The translations under genes were made by a program, and so were the position numbers. The notes under the pieces were generated by a model. That model worked only from the letters and a program-made list of their open reading frames with translations, had not been told where the DNA came from and did not search any database. 39,958 nucleotides of DNA from an uncultured Bacteroidales bacterium (GTDB lineage Bacteria; Bacteroidota; Bacteroidia; Bacteroidales; Paludibacteraceae), in the NCBI GenBank assembly GCA_937915765.1, contig CALGHE010000049.1, positions 1 through 39,958 on the forward strand, given 5' to 3'. Below are positions 1 to 8,505 of this stretch, piece after piece (position 1 is the stretch's first letter; each line of letters begins with the position of its first letter).

Positions 1-314
1 ATCAGCTGACTTATAAGGACGAGTCTGTGAAGAGTTTCAAATGGAACCCGAAAAGCTACTTGCGCGGTAAGTTTGAACTCTCTTATAAGTTGCCGAAAAT
101 ACCGTTGACTCCGTTCGCTTCTGCCGAAGTGTTTTATCAGTTGAATAATTACAAAGGAAACACGATTGATAATGTAAGGTATGAGGCTGGCGGCGAATAT
201 AAGTTCAACAAGAAGAACTCTGTCAGTTTGTCTTTCAGGTATGACGACGAGATGAATGTGGCGGAACCGTTGGACGGATTTAAACTGTGTGCGGGTTATC
301 AGTACAAGTTTTGA
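1..314 (+). CDS. DUF2490 family protein, C-terminal part
   Basis: The reading frame is open from the left edge (frame starting at base 3) to TGA at 312-314, so the gene starts outside the window. The visible ~100 residues alternate polar and hydrophobic residues and end in an aromatic, YQYKF, as expected for the last strands of an outer-membrane beta-barrel. Phrases such as PFASAEVFYQ, RYEAGGEYKF and FRYDD resemble the C-terminus of DUF2490 proteins, which are predicted barrels of unknown function. A hairpin with a T tract follows 17 bases after the stop. Family assignment is by recognition of the tail only. Confidence 0.7.
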   Translation, partial: QLTYKDESVKSFKWNPKSYLRGKFELSYKLPKIPLTPFASAEVFYQLNNYKGNTIDNVRYEAGGEYKFNKKNSVSLSFRYDDEMNVAEPLDGFKLCAGYQYKF

Positions 315-330
315 TATGTGAAAAGTTAAG

Positions 331-366
331 CCGGCGAATGTGCAAATGTTCGCCGGTGATTTTTTG
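331..366 (+). terminator. Rho-independent terminator or leader hairpin before pbpC
   Basis: A perfect 8-bp stem, CCGGCGAA (331-338) with TTCGCCGG (349-356), encloses a 10-base loop and is followed by a T-rich run (GATTTTTTGTTT). It lies 17 bases after the stop of the DUF2490 gene and ends 13 bases before the preferred pbpC start, so it may act as terminator, attenuator or translational hairpin. Confidence 0.75.
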
Positions 367-369
367 TTT

Positions 370-2649
370 ATGAGGTTGTTGTGTAAAAAAATAGCTAAAG
401 TTTTGTTGGCTGCCTTTTCGGGGGGGGCTCTGTTCTTTTTTGTCTTTCATTGTTTCTTCATGCCGGAAACTTTGTTTGACGATGCGGAGTCTTCTTTGCT
501 GTTTGATAAGGATGGAAATCTTTTATGCGCGCGCATTGCGTCAGACGGGCAGTGGCGCTTTCCTGAAACGGATTCTCTTGACAAACGTTTTGTCACTTGC
601 CTGCTGAATTATGAAGACCGTCGATTCTATTCGCATCTGGGCATTGATGTGTATTCGGTTCTCAGAGCTTTGAAAAGAAATGTGCAGAGCGAAACTGTAA
701 AGGAGGGCGCCAGCACTCTGACAATGCAGCTTGCTCGTATGGCGCGTGGTAATCGTCCTCGCACGCTGTGGAACAAGATTGTGGAGGCTTTGTGGGCTGT
801 CGATATTGAGCTGACTCATTCAAAGGAGGAGATTCTGAAACTTTATGTGTCGCACGCTCCTTTTGGCGGTAATACGGTCGGGGCGCAGACCGCCTCGTGG
901 CGATATTTTAACAGAGACCTTTCGAGGCTTTCTTGGGCGGAGGCTGCTACGCTGGCGGTTTTGCCAAATTCTCCCGCGCTGATTCATCCGGGACGGAACA
1001 GGTCGGCCCTAAAGCGCAAAAGGGATGTGCTGCTTGGCGTTTTGCGCAAAAGGGATGTGCTGACGGCAGAAGAGTATGAACTTGCCCTGCTCGAAGATTT
1101 GCCCGAGAAGCCGTATCCGTTGCCCAACGACGCACCTCACTATTTTGACTTTTTGCGCAAGAACAGCCAGACGTCTGTTATGAAAAGTTCAATAGATATG
1201 CGACTGCAGCGTCTTGTGCAACGTTTGGTTAATGACTATTCTGCAAGGTACAGGCTCTCCAATCACCTCGAAAACATGGCTCTTGTTGTGCTGGAGGTCG
1301 AAACCGGACAGCCGGTTGTGTATGTGGGCAACACAACGGACTCGCGTGCAGCTGCCTCGCAAGTGGATGTTGTTCAGAGCGAGAGGAGCCCGGGCAGCAC
1401 CTTGAAGCCTTTTCTGTATGCCGCGATGATGAGCAGTGGTGAGATTACGCCTCGGCAGCTTATATCAGATACGCCTCTGACCATAAACGGCTTTACTCCG
1501 TCCAATTTCAACAAAGGCTTTAGCGGGGCTGTGCATGCGGACGACGCTGTGATACAGTCTCTCAACGTGCCGCTGGTGCGTATGCTTTCTTTGCATACTA
1601 CAAGCCGGTTCATGGAAGACCTGAAGTGGCTTGGAATGTCAACGCTTCATTACTCGGAAGACCATTACGGAGCGTCGTTGGTGCTTGGCGGGGCGGAAGT
1701 GAAGCTTTGGGACCTTTGCCAGATGTATCGCAAACTGGCTCGCAAGTTGTATTATGATGAGCCGGACAGCCCTTCTGACAGACTTTCGAAACCTGCTATT
1801 TGGCATATGTTCAAGGCTATGTCTCAATTGAACAGACCGGAGGAAGAGGCTCAGTGGACGCAGTTCAAGTCTATGAAGAATATCGCATGGAAAACCGGGA
1901 CAAGCTGGGGCGGCAGGGACGCATGGTCGGTTGGCGTGACATCTAAGTATGTGGTTGGCGTGTGGTGCGGAAACGCGACCGGCGAGGGCAGGGCTGGGGT
2001 GACTGGCGTGGGTTTTGCCTCTCCGGTGATGTTTGATGTGTTTGCTTTGCTGGACGATTCGGACAAGTTTTATCAGCCTTCGCAAGGTTTGGAACTGATG
2101 GCGGTTTGCAGGAACAGCGGCTGTTTGGCTTCTTTGGATTGCGCTGTGGTTGACACTCTGTATCTGCCTGAAAAATCACGAGAGGCGGACATTTGCAACT
2201 ATTGCAGAGTTGTTCATCTTTCGGAAGATGGTCGGTGGCAGGTCAATCTGTCGTGCGCGGAAAATTTGGGGATAAAGACGGAGAAACGCTTTGTGCTTCC
2301 TGCCGCTCAGGAGTTTTTTTACAAAAAGTGCCATGCTGATTATCGCGCTCTGCCTCCGTTTCATCCGGATTGTGAAAGCATGTCGGGAGAGTCTATTGAT
2401 TTTATTTATCCTGAGCATAATGCGGAAATCGTGATTCCGAGAGGTTTTGACGGCGAGTTTGAAGAGGTGGTTTTCAGCGCGGTTTCAAAAAGGGCGGACG
2501 CGACGCTTTTTTGGCATATGGACAACACTTATATAGGCTCGACAAAGGATGACCATAAGATAAGCCTAACTCCGGAGAAAGGCTCTCATGTGCTGTCTGT
2601 TGTGGATGACATTGGCAACCGGAGGGCTGTGATGATACATTTGAAGTGA
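370..2649 (+). CDS. pbpC: Penicillin-binding protein 1C (glycosyltransferase/transpeptidase)
   Basis: This is a bifunctional class A peptidoglycan synthase of the PBP1C type, anchored in the inner membrane with its catalytic domains in the periplasm. From the ATG at 370 it has 759 residues. A membrane anchor covers residues ~8-30. The GT51 domain shows EDRRFYSHLGID, GASTLTMQLARM and FGGNTVGAQTAS. The transpeptidase domain shows the active-site SxxK (SPGSTLKPF), SxN (QSLNVPL) and KTG (WKTGTSWGGRDAW). The C-terminal ~90 residues fit the PBP1C-specific C-terminal domain. The frame is open back to a GTG at 340, but those codons lie inside the hairpin at 331-356. ATG 370 directly precedes a basic residue cluster and the membrane segment, so it is preferred. 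A partner alpha-2-macroglobulin gene, often beside pbpC, is not visible here. Confidence 0.93.
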   Translation: MRLLCKKIAKVLLAAFSGGALFFFVFHCFFMPETLFDDAESSLLFDKDGNLLCARIASDGQWRFPETDSLDKRFVTCLLNYEDRRFYSHLGIDVYSVLRALKRNVQSETVKEGASTLTMQLARMARGNRPRTLWNKIVEALWAVDIELTHSKEEILKLYVSHAPFGGNTVGAQTASWRYFNRDLSRLSWAEAATLAVLPNSPALIHPGRNRSALKRKRDVLLGVLRKRDVLTAEEYELALLEDLPEKPYPLPNDAPHYFDFLRKNSQTSVMKSSIDMRLQRLVQRLVNDYSARYRLSNHLENMALVVLEVETGQPVVYVGNTTDSRAAASQVDVVQSERSPGSTLKPFLYAAMMSSGEITPRQLISDTPLTINGFTPSNFNKGFSGAVHADDAVIQSLNVPLVRMLSLHTTSRFMEDLKWLGMSTLHYSEDHYGASLVLGGAEVKLWDLCQMYRKLARKLYYDEPDSPSDRLSKPAIWHMFKAMSQLNRPEEEAQWTQFKSMKNIAWKTGTSWGGRDAWSVGVTSKYVVGVWCGNATGEGRAGVTGVGFASPVMFDVFALLDDSDKFYQPSQGLELMAVCRNSGCLASLDCAVVDTLYLPEKSREADICNYCRVVHLSEDGRWQVNLSCAENLGIKTEKRFVLPAAQEFFYKKCHADYRALPPFHPDCESMSGESIDFIYPEHNAEIVIPRGFDGEFEEVVFSAVSKRADATLFWHMDNTYIGSTKDDHKISLTPEKGSHVLSVVDDIGNRRAVMIHLK

Positions 2650-2662
2650 TGCGTTAAAAGAT

Positions 2663-2693
2663 AGTCCGCAACGAGACTGATTCGCTGCGGACT
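2663..2693. terminator. Terminator between convergent genes
   Basis: An 8-bp stem, AGTCCGCA (2663-2670) with TGCGGACT (2686-2693), sits between the converging ends of pbpC and the next minus-strand gene. Read on the minus strand it is followed by a T-rich stretch (ATCTTTTAA). On the plus strand the trailing run is poorer in T. It probably serves both genes. Confidence 0.65.
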
Positions 2694-2700
2694 GAGAATA

Positions 2701-3660
2701 TTATTCGATTATAAACTTGTTTTGTATGATAGTCGAGCTATTGCTTGTTGCGCTTGTGGTGGTTGTTGTTTTGTCGAAAGAGATAAGCCAGCCTGTCTTT
2801 TCGTCAAATACAACCGTCTCTTTGATTTGGATAGAAATTCTCTGCTCTTTAATCTGTTTTAGTTGTCGGTCAATTTGTTGAGCGAAAATAGAACGAAGAT
2901 CGTTTTTCCTCGACTCAGAAATCTCTTTGGAGCCTTCAAGGGTTACTGATTCAACCTGATTTTCTAATCTGAGAAGAGCGCCTTTCTTTGCTTCTTCAAA
3001 ATAAGCCTCTTCAGTTAACTTAACTTCAGACTCAAATGTGACTTTGCCATTGACTACAGAGACACGCATTTTTGTGTCGATTTCAGGAGCGGAAACCCCT
3101 AAATTATATTTTTTCTTACAAATTAGTTCTTTGTCTGTCTCAAACTTTTTATTCATGTACCAATAAATAAGGCCCCAAGTATATAGGTTTCTTTGCTCAA
3201 AATCCTCCTTATTATTGCCTATTATAAATGTTTTATAAAATGGATGTTGTGAATCTGCGAACAGAGCCTCAAACTCTTCATAGTTTGCTGAATGTCCTAG
3301 TTCTCCGTCTTTTGACAATGAAAACTTTAAAGGAGTTGTGCGAACCTTTTTTGCAAGTTCTGCTCCAAAAATGCTATTTGAGTCAGATTTTGTATAACCT
3401 GTGTCCAGAGTCATTATGCTTATTATGTACTTATCTGAGTCTGCCGATTGTACGCTGATTTTATTAGGCGTTTTCTTTGTGCTTACGACACGAGGAGTTG
3501 AGCCTGTAGTCGAGTCGGTGTGGCTTCGAATCAATTCCTCAGTGAGTTTTTTTGAATCGCCCTCTTTCCATCCTTGTGGTTTTAGTACGATTTCTGCGGC
3601 GTTAGCAAAAGTGGCGAATGCAAGTGCAGAAATCAAAATGATTGTTTTTTTCATTGACAT
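2701..3660 (-). CDS. Exported protein of unknown function
   Basis: A 319-residue protein with a clear signal peptide (KKTIILISALAFATFANAAE, cleavage probably after ANA). The mature part is polar and Lys/Glu-rich. It contains a likely helical region around residues 220-275 (EEAYFEEAKKGALL, then RQLKQIKEQRI) and a Thr/Ser-rich stretch near the C-terminus (DKTTTTTSATSNSS). There is no lipobox and no recognisable catalytic motif. Two ATG codons two residues apart are possible (3660 and 3654). The second directly begins the MKK signal sequence. A good minus-strand -7 box lies about 31 bases upstream. It appears monocistronic, ends at a terminator and is presumably periplasmic. I do not recognise the family. 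Confidence 0.75.
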   Translation of the reverse strand: MSMKKTIILISALAFATFANAAEIVLKPQGWKEGDSKKLTEELIRSHTDSTTGSTPRVVSTKKTPNKISVQSADSDKYIISIMTLDTGYTKSDSNSIFGAELAKKVRTTPLKFSLSKDGELGHSANYEEFEALFADSQHPFYKTFIIGNNKEDFEQRNLYTWGLIYWYMNKKFETDKELICKKKYNLGVSAPEIDTKMRVSVVNGKVTFESEVKLTEEAYFEEAKKGALLRLENQVESVTLEGSKEISESRKNDLRSIFAQQIDRQLKQIKEQRISIQIKETVVFDEKTGWLISFDKTTTTTSATSNSSTIIQNKFIIE

Positions 3661-3690
3661 CTATTTTTTTTGTTGATTGATAAAGTTGCC

Positions 3691-3698
3691 CAAATATA
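3691..3698 (-). promoter_or_regulatory. Bacteroidota -7 box for the exported protein
   Basis: CAAATATA on the plus strand is TATATTTG on the minus strand, an exact TAnnTTTG match. It would place the transcript start ~25-30 bases before the gene. No exact TTTG is found at the usual upstream distance. Confidence 0.45.
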
Positions 3699-3820
3699 CA
3701 AAAAAAAACGGTTGTAAAAATAAATCAAAAAAAGTTTGCGAATTTTGAAGAAAAATTAAGCTTGTGTTTGGTTTTTGCATAAGGTGAGTTCTATAAAATC
3801 ATCGTTTATAATTAAGTCAG

Positions 3821-3851
3821 TTTCTATAAATTACTATTTTTACTATTTTTG
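3821..3851 (+). promoter_or_regulatory. Candidate promoter for the DnaQ-like exonuclease
   Basis: TATTTTTG at 3844-3851 matches TAnnTTTG exactly. TTTC at 3821-3824, 19 bases upstream, matches three of four bases of the -33 element. The start would be ~3857, giving a leader of ~90 bases that includes the palindrome at 3908-3919. Confidence 0.35.
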
Positions 3852-3907
3852 TCATGAATTTCGTTTCGGATGCTTTTGAATTCATCTTATTCGAAATTAA
3901 TTCAAAA

Positions 3908-3919
3908 ATTTCGCGAAAT
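3908..3919. promoter_or_regulatory. 12-bp perfect palindrome in exonuclease leader
   Basis: ATTTCGCGAAAT is a perfect 12-bp palindrome in an otherwise A/T-rich region 30 bases before the exonuclease start. It could be an operator. No known regulator is assigned. Confidence 0.3.
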
Positions 3920-3949
3920 GAATTTATCGAACACACCTAAAAAAATGTC

Positions 3950-4444
3950 ATGAAAGATTTTGCAGCAATAGATTTTGAGACTGCCAATTCAGAGCGTTCG
4001 TCAGTATGTTCCGTAGGGGTGGTGATTGTGCGAGATGGGAAAGTTGTGGATTCGTTCTACTCGCTGATTCGTCCCGAACCAAACTATTACAGTTATTGGT
4101 GTTCTGAAGTGCATGGGCTAAGCATGGACGACACAAAAGGCTCTCCGTTGTTTCCGGAAGTGTGGCGACAAATAGAACCGATGATAGAGGGCTTGCCCTT
4201 GGTTGCGCATAACAAAGCCTTTGACGAAAGTTGCCTGAAAGCAGTTTTCCGCACTTATCGGATGGATTATCCTGACTACGAGTTTCATTGCACCTGTCAG
4301 GCCTCCCGCAGGGTGTTCGGGAAGAGTCTGCCTAACCATCAGCTTCATACAGTAGCCGCCCGCTGTGGCTACAAATTGGAGCGTCACCACCATGCTCTTG
4401 CCGACGCAGAAGCCTGCGCATGGATAGCGATGGAGGTGCTGTGA
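3950..4444 (+). CDS. DEDDh 3'-5' exonuclease (DnaQ/epsilon-like)
   Basis: A 164-residue single-domain protein of the RNase T/DnaQ exonuclease fold, which removes nucleotides from 3' ends using two metal ions. The DEDDh residues can be read in order: Asp8 and Glu10 in AIDFETAN, a central Asp in HNKAFDESCL, and His then Asp in HHALADAEA near the C-terminus. The protein has only the nuclease domain, so it may be a stand-alone repair or RNA-trimming enzyme rather than the Pol III proofreading subunit. It is transcribed alone. A shared terminator separates it from the convergent lipoprotein gene. Confidence 0.88.
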   Translation: MKDFAAIDFETANSERSSVCSVGVVIVRDGKVVDSFYSLIRPEPNYYSYWCSEVHGLSMDDTKGSPLFPEVWRQIEPMIEGLPLVAHNKAFDESCLKAVFRTYRMDYPDYEFHCTCQASRRVFGKSLPNHQLHTVAARCGYKLERHHHALADAEACAWIAMEVL

Positions 4445-4500
4445 GGGGAGAAGACTCGGTTGAATAACGCTGTTTTTTCGCTTCTCATCAAAGGATAAAA

Positions 4501-4539
4501 GAGGCTGCATCGCAACTTTGTTAGTTTTGATGCAGCCTC
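4501..4539. terminator. Terminator between exonuclease and convergent lipoprotein operon
   Basis: A perfect 11-bp stem, GAGGCTGCATC (4501-4511) with GATGCAGCCTC (4529-4539), has a 17-base loop. The plus-strand bases just before it are A-rich (GGATAAAA), so the minus-strand transcript has a U-rich tail. It mainly terminates the minus-strand operon and could act in both directions. Confidence 0.75.
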
Positions 4540-4573
4540 ATATACATAAGGCAACAGCCGTAAGAGACAGACT

Positions 4574-7372
4574 TTAGTTTGCAACCACAGGGCCGTTTCC
4601 TGCTGCGCAGCCGCATTTGTCTTCTGTTATGTCAGTCTTTGTGAACTTGACTCCCATTATAGGTCCAAACATGACAAGCTGGGCTATGTCTGCCTCGTTC
4701 TTCCACATATAGTCCACAGACTTGCCTTTGCCTTTCAGCGACGAGTTTTTGAAATCCACCTTCCAGCAGCTGTAAAGAGGCTCTTGCCCAATCCCTTCTC
4801 GTGTCAATATGGTCACATCGGATGTGTTGTCTTTGTTTCTTTTAATATATGCCTCAGCATCGTCCTTAAGGAAAATCGATGCGAACCTGCCTTCGTCGTC
4901 CATAAATGTTGATTTCTCTACGAATCCGACCTTTCTTAGCAGTCTCTCTAAATCTTTAGTCGCTTCTTTAGGGAGAGTCAACGTTAGAAATTCAGTGGAA
5001 TTAGATTTTCCGGCAAGAATGCTCGATGCTTTTGACCTTAATTGTATATCTATATAAGTCGATTTGATATTGTCTGTAATGTTTTTGTTCATAATGATGG
5101 CTGAACCATACAAATAAACTTCATCATCATCTTCCTCACTTTCAATTTTGTCGTTGTATAGATTAAAGTCAGTTTTGAACTCATATATGTTATCCTTGTT
5201 TTTAGGTGCGTAGATCTCATTTCTGGAGGCAGAGATTTCATCAGAAACAAGATAAGCGGAAAGTCTGTTTGATTTGTCAATATACTCAGGATATGTTATT
5301 ATCTCAAGAATCAGAGTGGCGTTGTGTTCCGGACTTTTGTACCATGCTTGATACTTGTGTCCTAAAGTTTTATTGTTTTTCTGGAACATTTCCGTGTATC
5401 TGTCTTTTTTTGTGTCAAATTTGACGATCTTTTCTCCAATGACGGCATATATGCAGTCTGGCTCCGGTTTTTCGCCAGAACAGAGTTCAATAGAGCCTAA
5501 ATCAATGTCATTCTTATCAAGGTCGATTTTTTTAGTTATTTTCTTTCCTTGGCAATTAATATTGACTTTAGCTTTAGAGCCAGCCATGCTTATAGGAAGG
5601 TCTATGTCAAAATATCCATACGCAGAATATTGAGAGATGGTCTTTTTGTTCTTTCCCTTCCCTGATTCAATTGAAATGTTTGCTTTTGAGATTCCACAAG
5701 TGTTCTTCACGTAACCTCTTACTGAAATACCGGTCGGAACTATAATTTGAGGGATGTAAAGACTCCAGTAAATGTCTTTAGTTTTTTTGGACACTCTGTT
5801 AGATTCCACACCTAAGCCGTCGCTCGCGCTGACGTATGTTGTGATTTCCTTCACATCTGGGTTGAAATAGAATGAATAATAGCCAGAAGCTGACGTTTTT
5901 ATTTTATATTCCTTGTTGTTGATAAGGGCTGTGACTGATACGCTTTTGTTACGTCTTTTATTGTCAGAATAGTGAACATACCCCCAGGTATAAATTGGTC
6001 GTGTTATCGCAAAATCATAACTTTTGTTCTCATCAATCTCCGAAGGGTTATTGAATTTGTACTCCATCTTCTCTGTTTTTTGGATTGTTAATTTTTCCAC
6101 AAACAAGGTAAATGGATCATTGCCATTATGGTAGATGGTGTATTCTCCTAATCTGTTGGTTACTGTAGATGTTTTGTCTGTGCATACTCTTATGTCGCGA
6201 AGAGCAATTCCTTGCTTCTTGTCTGTGACTATACCATGAATGGTTGGCATATTAGGAAGTACAATATCTTGATAGAAAGTTGTTGTAGCCTCTAATCCGT
6301 CCACATTGTAAATTGGAATGTTTGGACAAATGGCATAGTCAGAAGGCTTTACAGTGACAAAGACCGGAGTGTTTTGAGGGACGTACGCGCAGTAATTGCC
6401 GTTTTTGTCCGTACGTGCGCTTGTTTGGGAAATTGTGACCAACACGTTAGGCAATGGAGTGCCATTCTTATTTGTCACTTGTCCGCAGATAGTGGCTCTC
6501 TTCGACGGATAGTCAAGATTGTGCCATGAGAAATGTTTTATTTTTCCAGAGTATGAGTCGCCAGTTTTTGTGGCGATGCCTTCCTCTACCCAAGTGCCTT
6601 TCTCTTCGTCGAAATACCATAGCGGAATTTCATTATGCTTCTGTTCTTCTGTGAATCCTTCCGGAGTCGGGAATGTCAAAGTGCTTTCTGCGCCGTCCTT
6701 CAACTGCAGTTTTTGGTTGAGGGAGTCTTTCATAGTGATTTCCACCATTCCGTACGACAGGAGAATCACGCTCTTTCCGTCAGAAGTCACTCCGCTCATG
6801 TCTCCGCCCGGCATCTCTTTTGTGAAGTTTTCCGAGTTCGGGTTCAAATAGTAAGCGCTGGCAAATACGGTGCCATTGAAAGGCCTTCCGTCGTTCTCAT
6901 AGACCAAAGCGTTGGCAGGAATGGCAATCTCCATTTTCCCGATTTTGATTGTTGTGCCATTGCTGTTTTGAAAAGTAGAGACATCAGTCACTCCCTCTTT
7001 GATGTCTTGAGGCATTAATATTGCGTCAACCCTTGCCTCTCCCTCTTCGATGTTCGCGGTGCGGATTGCAGAGAAGTAGTTATTGTCTTCAAATTTGATA
7101 ACGCATCTTCCGTTTACGGCACGGCACCTTTCGAAGGAGTAAACGCCACCTTCGTTTGAAACGGCAGTGTCTTTTCCGCTTGTCACCAACACATTAGCCA
7201 ATGCGTTTCCGTCCGCATCATACACAAAACCATAGACATGGCTGTTAGAAACAGAGTCGGTGAAAACATAATCTTCGCAGTTGCTCAAATTTTCCTTTGG
7301 CTTGTTGCAACTTATGAACATCGCCGAGCATGCGGCAATCGTCCCCAATATCCAAGATTTAATATTTGTCAT
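4574..7372 (-). CDS. Large lipoprotein with carboxypeptidase-regulatory-like domains
   Basis: A 932-residue lipoprotein. The N-terminus has a hydrophobic segment ending in the lipobox MFISC (Cys22), followed by NKPKEN. A first CarboxypepD_reg-like beta-sandwich covers ~45-115 (SHVYGFVYDADGNALANVLV). A second module at ~125-285 has phrases such as IPANALVYENDG, EIPLWYFDEEKGTWVEEG and KIKHFSWHN; this resembles the extracellular module seen beside such domains in other Bacteroidota proteins and in FAM171/CILP proteins. At least three further regulatory-like repeats follow (GQVTNKNGTPLPNVLVTIS, then GIVTDKKQGIALRDI, then GYVHYSDNKR). The C-terminal ~270 residues are unrecognised. It is the last gene of a three-gene minus-strand unit, 26 bases after the upstream gene. 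A structural or binding role at the cell surface is an inference; no catalytic motif was seen. Confidence 0.8.
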   Translation of the reverse strand: MTNIKSWILGTIAACSAMFISCNKPKENLSNCEDYVFTDSVSNSHVYGFVYDADGNALANVLVTSGKDTAVSNEGGVYSFERCRAVNGRCVIKFEDNNYFSAIRTANIEEGEARVDAILMPQDIKEGVTDVSTFQNSNGTTIKIGKMEIAIPANALVYENDGRPFNGTVFASAYYLNPNSENFTKEMPGGDMSGVTSDGKSVILLSYGMVEITMKDSLNQKLQLKDGAESTLTFPTPEGFTEEQKHNEIPLWYFDEEKGTWVEEGIATKTGDSYSGKIKHFSWHNLDYPSKRATICGQVTNKNGTPLPNVLVTISQTSARTDKNGNYCAYVPQNTPVFVTVKPSDYAICPNIPIYNVDGLEATTTFYQDIVLPNMPTIHGIVTDKKQGIALRDIRVCTDKTSTVTNRLGEYTIYHNGNDPFTLFVEKLTIQKTEKMEYKFNNPSEIDENKSYDFAITRPIYTWGYVHYSDNKRRNKSVSVTALINNKEYKIKTSASGYYSFYFNPDVKEITTYVSASDGLGVESNRVSKKTKDIYWSLYIPQIIVPTGISVRGYVKNTCGISKANISIESGKGKNKKTISQYSAYGYFDIDLPISMAGSKAKVNINCQGKKITKKIDLDKNDIDLGSIELCSGEKPEPDCIYAVIGEKIVKFDTKKDRYTEMFQKNNKTLGHKYQAWYKSPEHNATLILEIITYPEYIDKSNRLSAYLVSDEISASRNEIYAPKNKDNIYEFKTDFNLYNDKIESEEDDDEVYLYGSAIIMNKNITDNIKSTYIDIQLRSKASSILAGKSNSTEFLTLTLPKEATKDLERLLRKVGFVEKSTFMDDEGRFASIFLKDDAEAYIKRNKDNTSDVTILTREGIGQEPLYSCWKVDFKNSSLKGKGKSVDYMWKNEADIAQLVMFGPIMGVKFTKTDITEDKCGCAAGNGPVVAN

Positions 7373-7398
7373 AATTTTTATTTTAATTGTTATTCATT

Positions 7399-8505
7399 TT
7401 AAAAACCAAATGTCGATTTCAAATCGTTGAGTTTCTTGTTGAGATTTTTTTCTCTTTCTTTTGCAGACTTTTTTTTCTTCAGCTCTTCTGCAGAAATAAC
7501 TTGTCTCCCAAACGGATCTTTGCCAGAACTGTCGAGCAAGCTCTCTATATTTGTTATTGGTTTTCCGTCTGTCGTGAAATATAGATACTTGTCATCTGTT
7601 TTTCCCCTATAGATAGAATTGTTTATGGCAAACTCTTGATAAACATGCCTTTTCTGTGTGTAAGGGTTCCAGCATTGATATTCGTAAGGAGGGAGCATTC
7701 CTATGTCTTTGTTAGTTTTCTCGAATTTTTTGCGGATCCTAATTGTGACATAGGGGGCGTTCTCGCTATTAAAGGTGAACAATCTTCCTGTGCCGGAAGT
7801 AGGCCATTCCCACGCCTTATCGGCTTTGTCTTTTGCAGACAGCCAATTATCGATGATATTCTTGCCAACGGTATAAAAGATTTGTTTGTTTATGCCGTTT
7901 GTCTGGACGCCTGCGCTTGAATGAGAAATGTATATTTCCGGTAAATTCTCAGTGTTTTCAAATGTTTTGTCAAAGACAATAGGAAGAGTTTTTCTTTCGT
8001 TTCTGATGATGTTCAGACCTGTTATGAGTACTTTTGCATTCACTCCTTCGAACAGATTGGTGCCCATTCTTCTCGCAGGCTGAACGATAAACATGCCGTT
8101 AGTGATAGTCATGTTGCGAAAAGCTTCATCGCCGATGAATTTTAAATCGTAGGGTATAGAGAGGTCTTTTAATACGGCTCCCTCGAATGCTTTTTCACCA
8201 ATTCCCAAAACATAGTATGTCGCAGTATCTTCTTCGCTCTTGCTGTACGATGATGGGAATGTCACTTTTACAGGAACTTTTACAACGGTGTCAGAAACCG
8301 TAACCCCGCTCACATATACTTCACCTCTAATTTCGGATTTTTTTTTCATCTCGCCTGTAGCTGGGTCAGCAACGTCGTGCCATATGATGTATTCAGAAGC
8401 TATGGTGTATTTCAAGCCATCCTTTTCAAAAGTCACACCTCTTTGGTCTGCCAAAGAAATGACGCAGAAGGCGAGTGTTATCAATAATATTGTAATCCTT
8501 TTCAT
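7399..8505 (-). CDS. Exported BspA/LRR_5-like protein
   Basis: A 368-residue protein with a signal peptide (KRITILLITLAFCVISLADQ). The N-terminal half matches the beginning of BspA-type leucine-rich proteins: a strand-rich lead followed by LGIGEKAFEGAVLKDLSIPY and FIGDEAFRNMTI, the IGxxAF pattern of LRR_5 repeats. Only one or two repeats are present. The C-terminal ~40 residues are a Lys/Glu-rich helix (SAEELKKKKSAKEREKN). Its start overlaps the stop of the upstream gene by 4 bases (ATGA), indicating translational coupling. It is a diverged paralogue of that upstream protein: both have the order ENG/KDG-Y, a long beta lead and then an LRR-like core. Function unknown, probably surface or periplasmic. 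Confidence 0.7.
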   Translation of the reverse strand: MKRITILLITLAFCVISLADQRGVTFEKDGLKYTIASEYIIWHDVADPATGEMKKKSEIRGEVYVSGVTVSDTVVKVPVKVTFPSSYSKSEEDTATYYVLGIGEKAFEGAVLKDLSIPYDLKFIGDEAFRNMTITNGMFIVQPARRMGTNLFEGVNAKVLITGLNIIRNERKTLPIVFDKTFENTENLPEIYISHSSAGVQTNGINKQIFYTVGKNIIDNWLSAKDKADKAWEWPTSGTGRLFTFNSENAPYVTIRIRKKFEKTNKDIGMLPPYEYQCWNPYTQKRHVYQEFAINNSIYRGKTDDKYLYFTTDGKPITNIESLLDSSGKDPFGRQVISAEELKKKKSAKEREKNLNKKLNDLKSTFGF

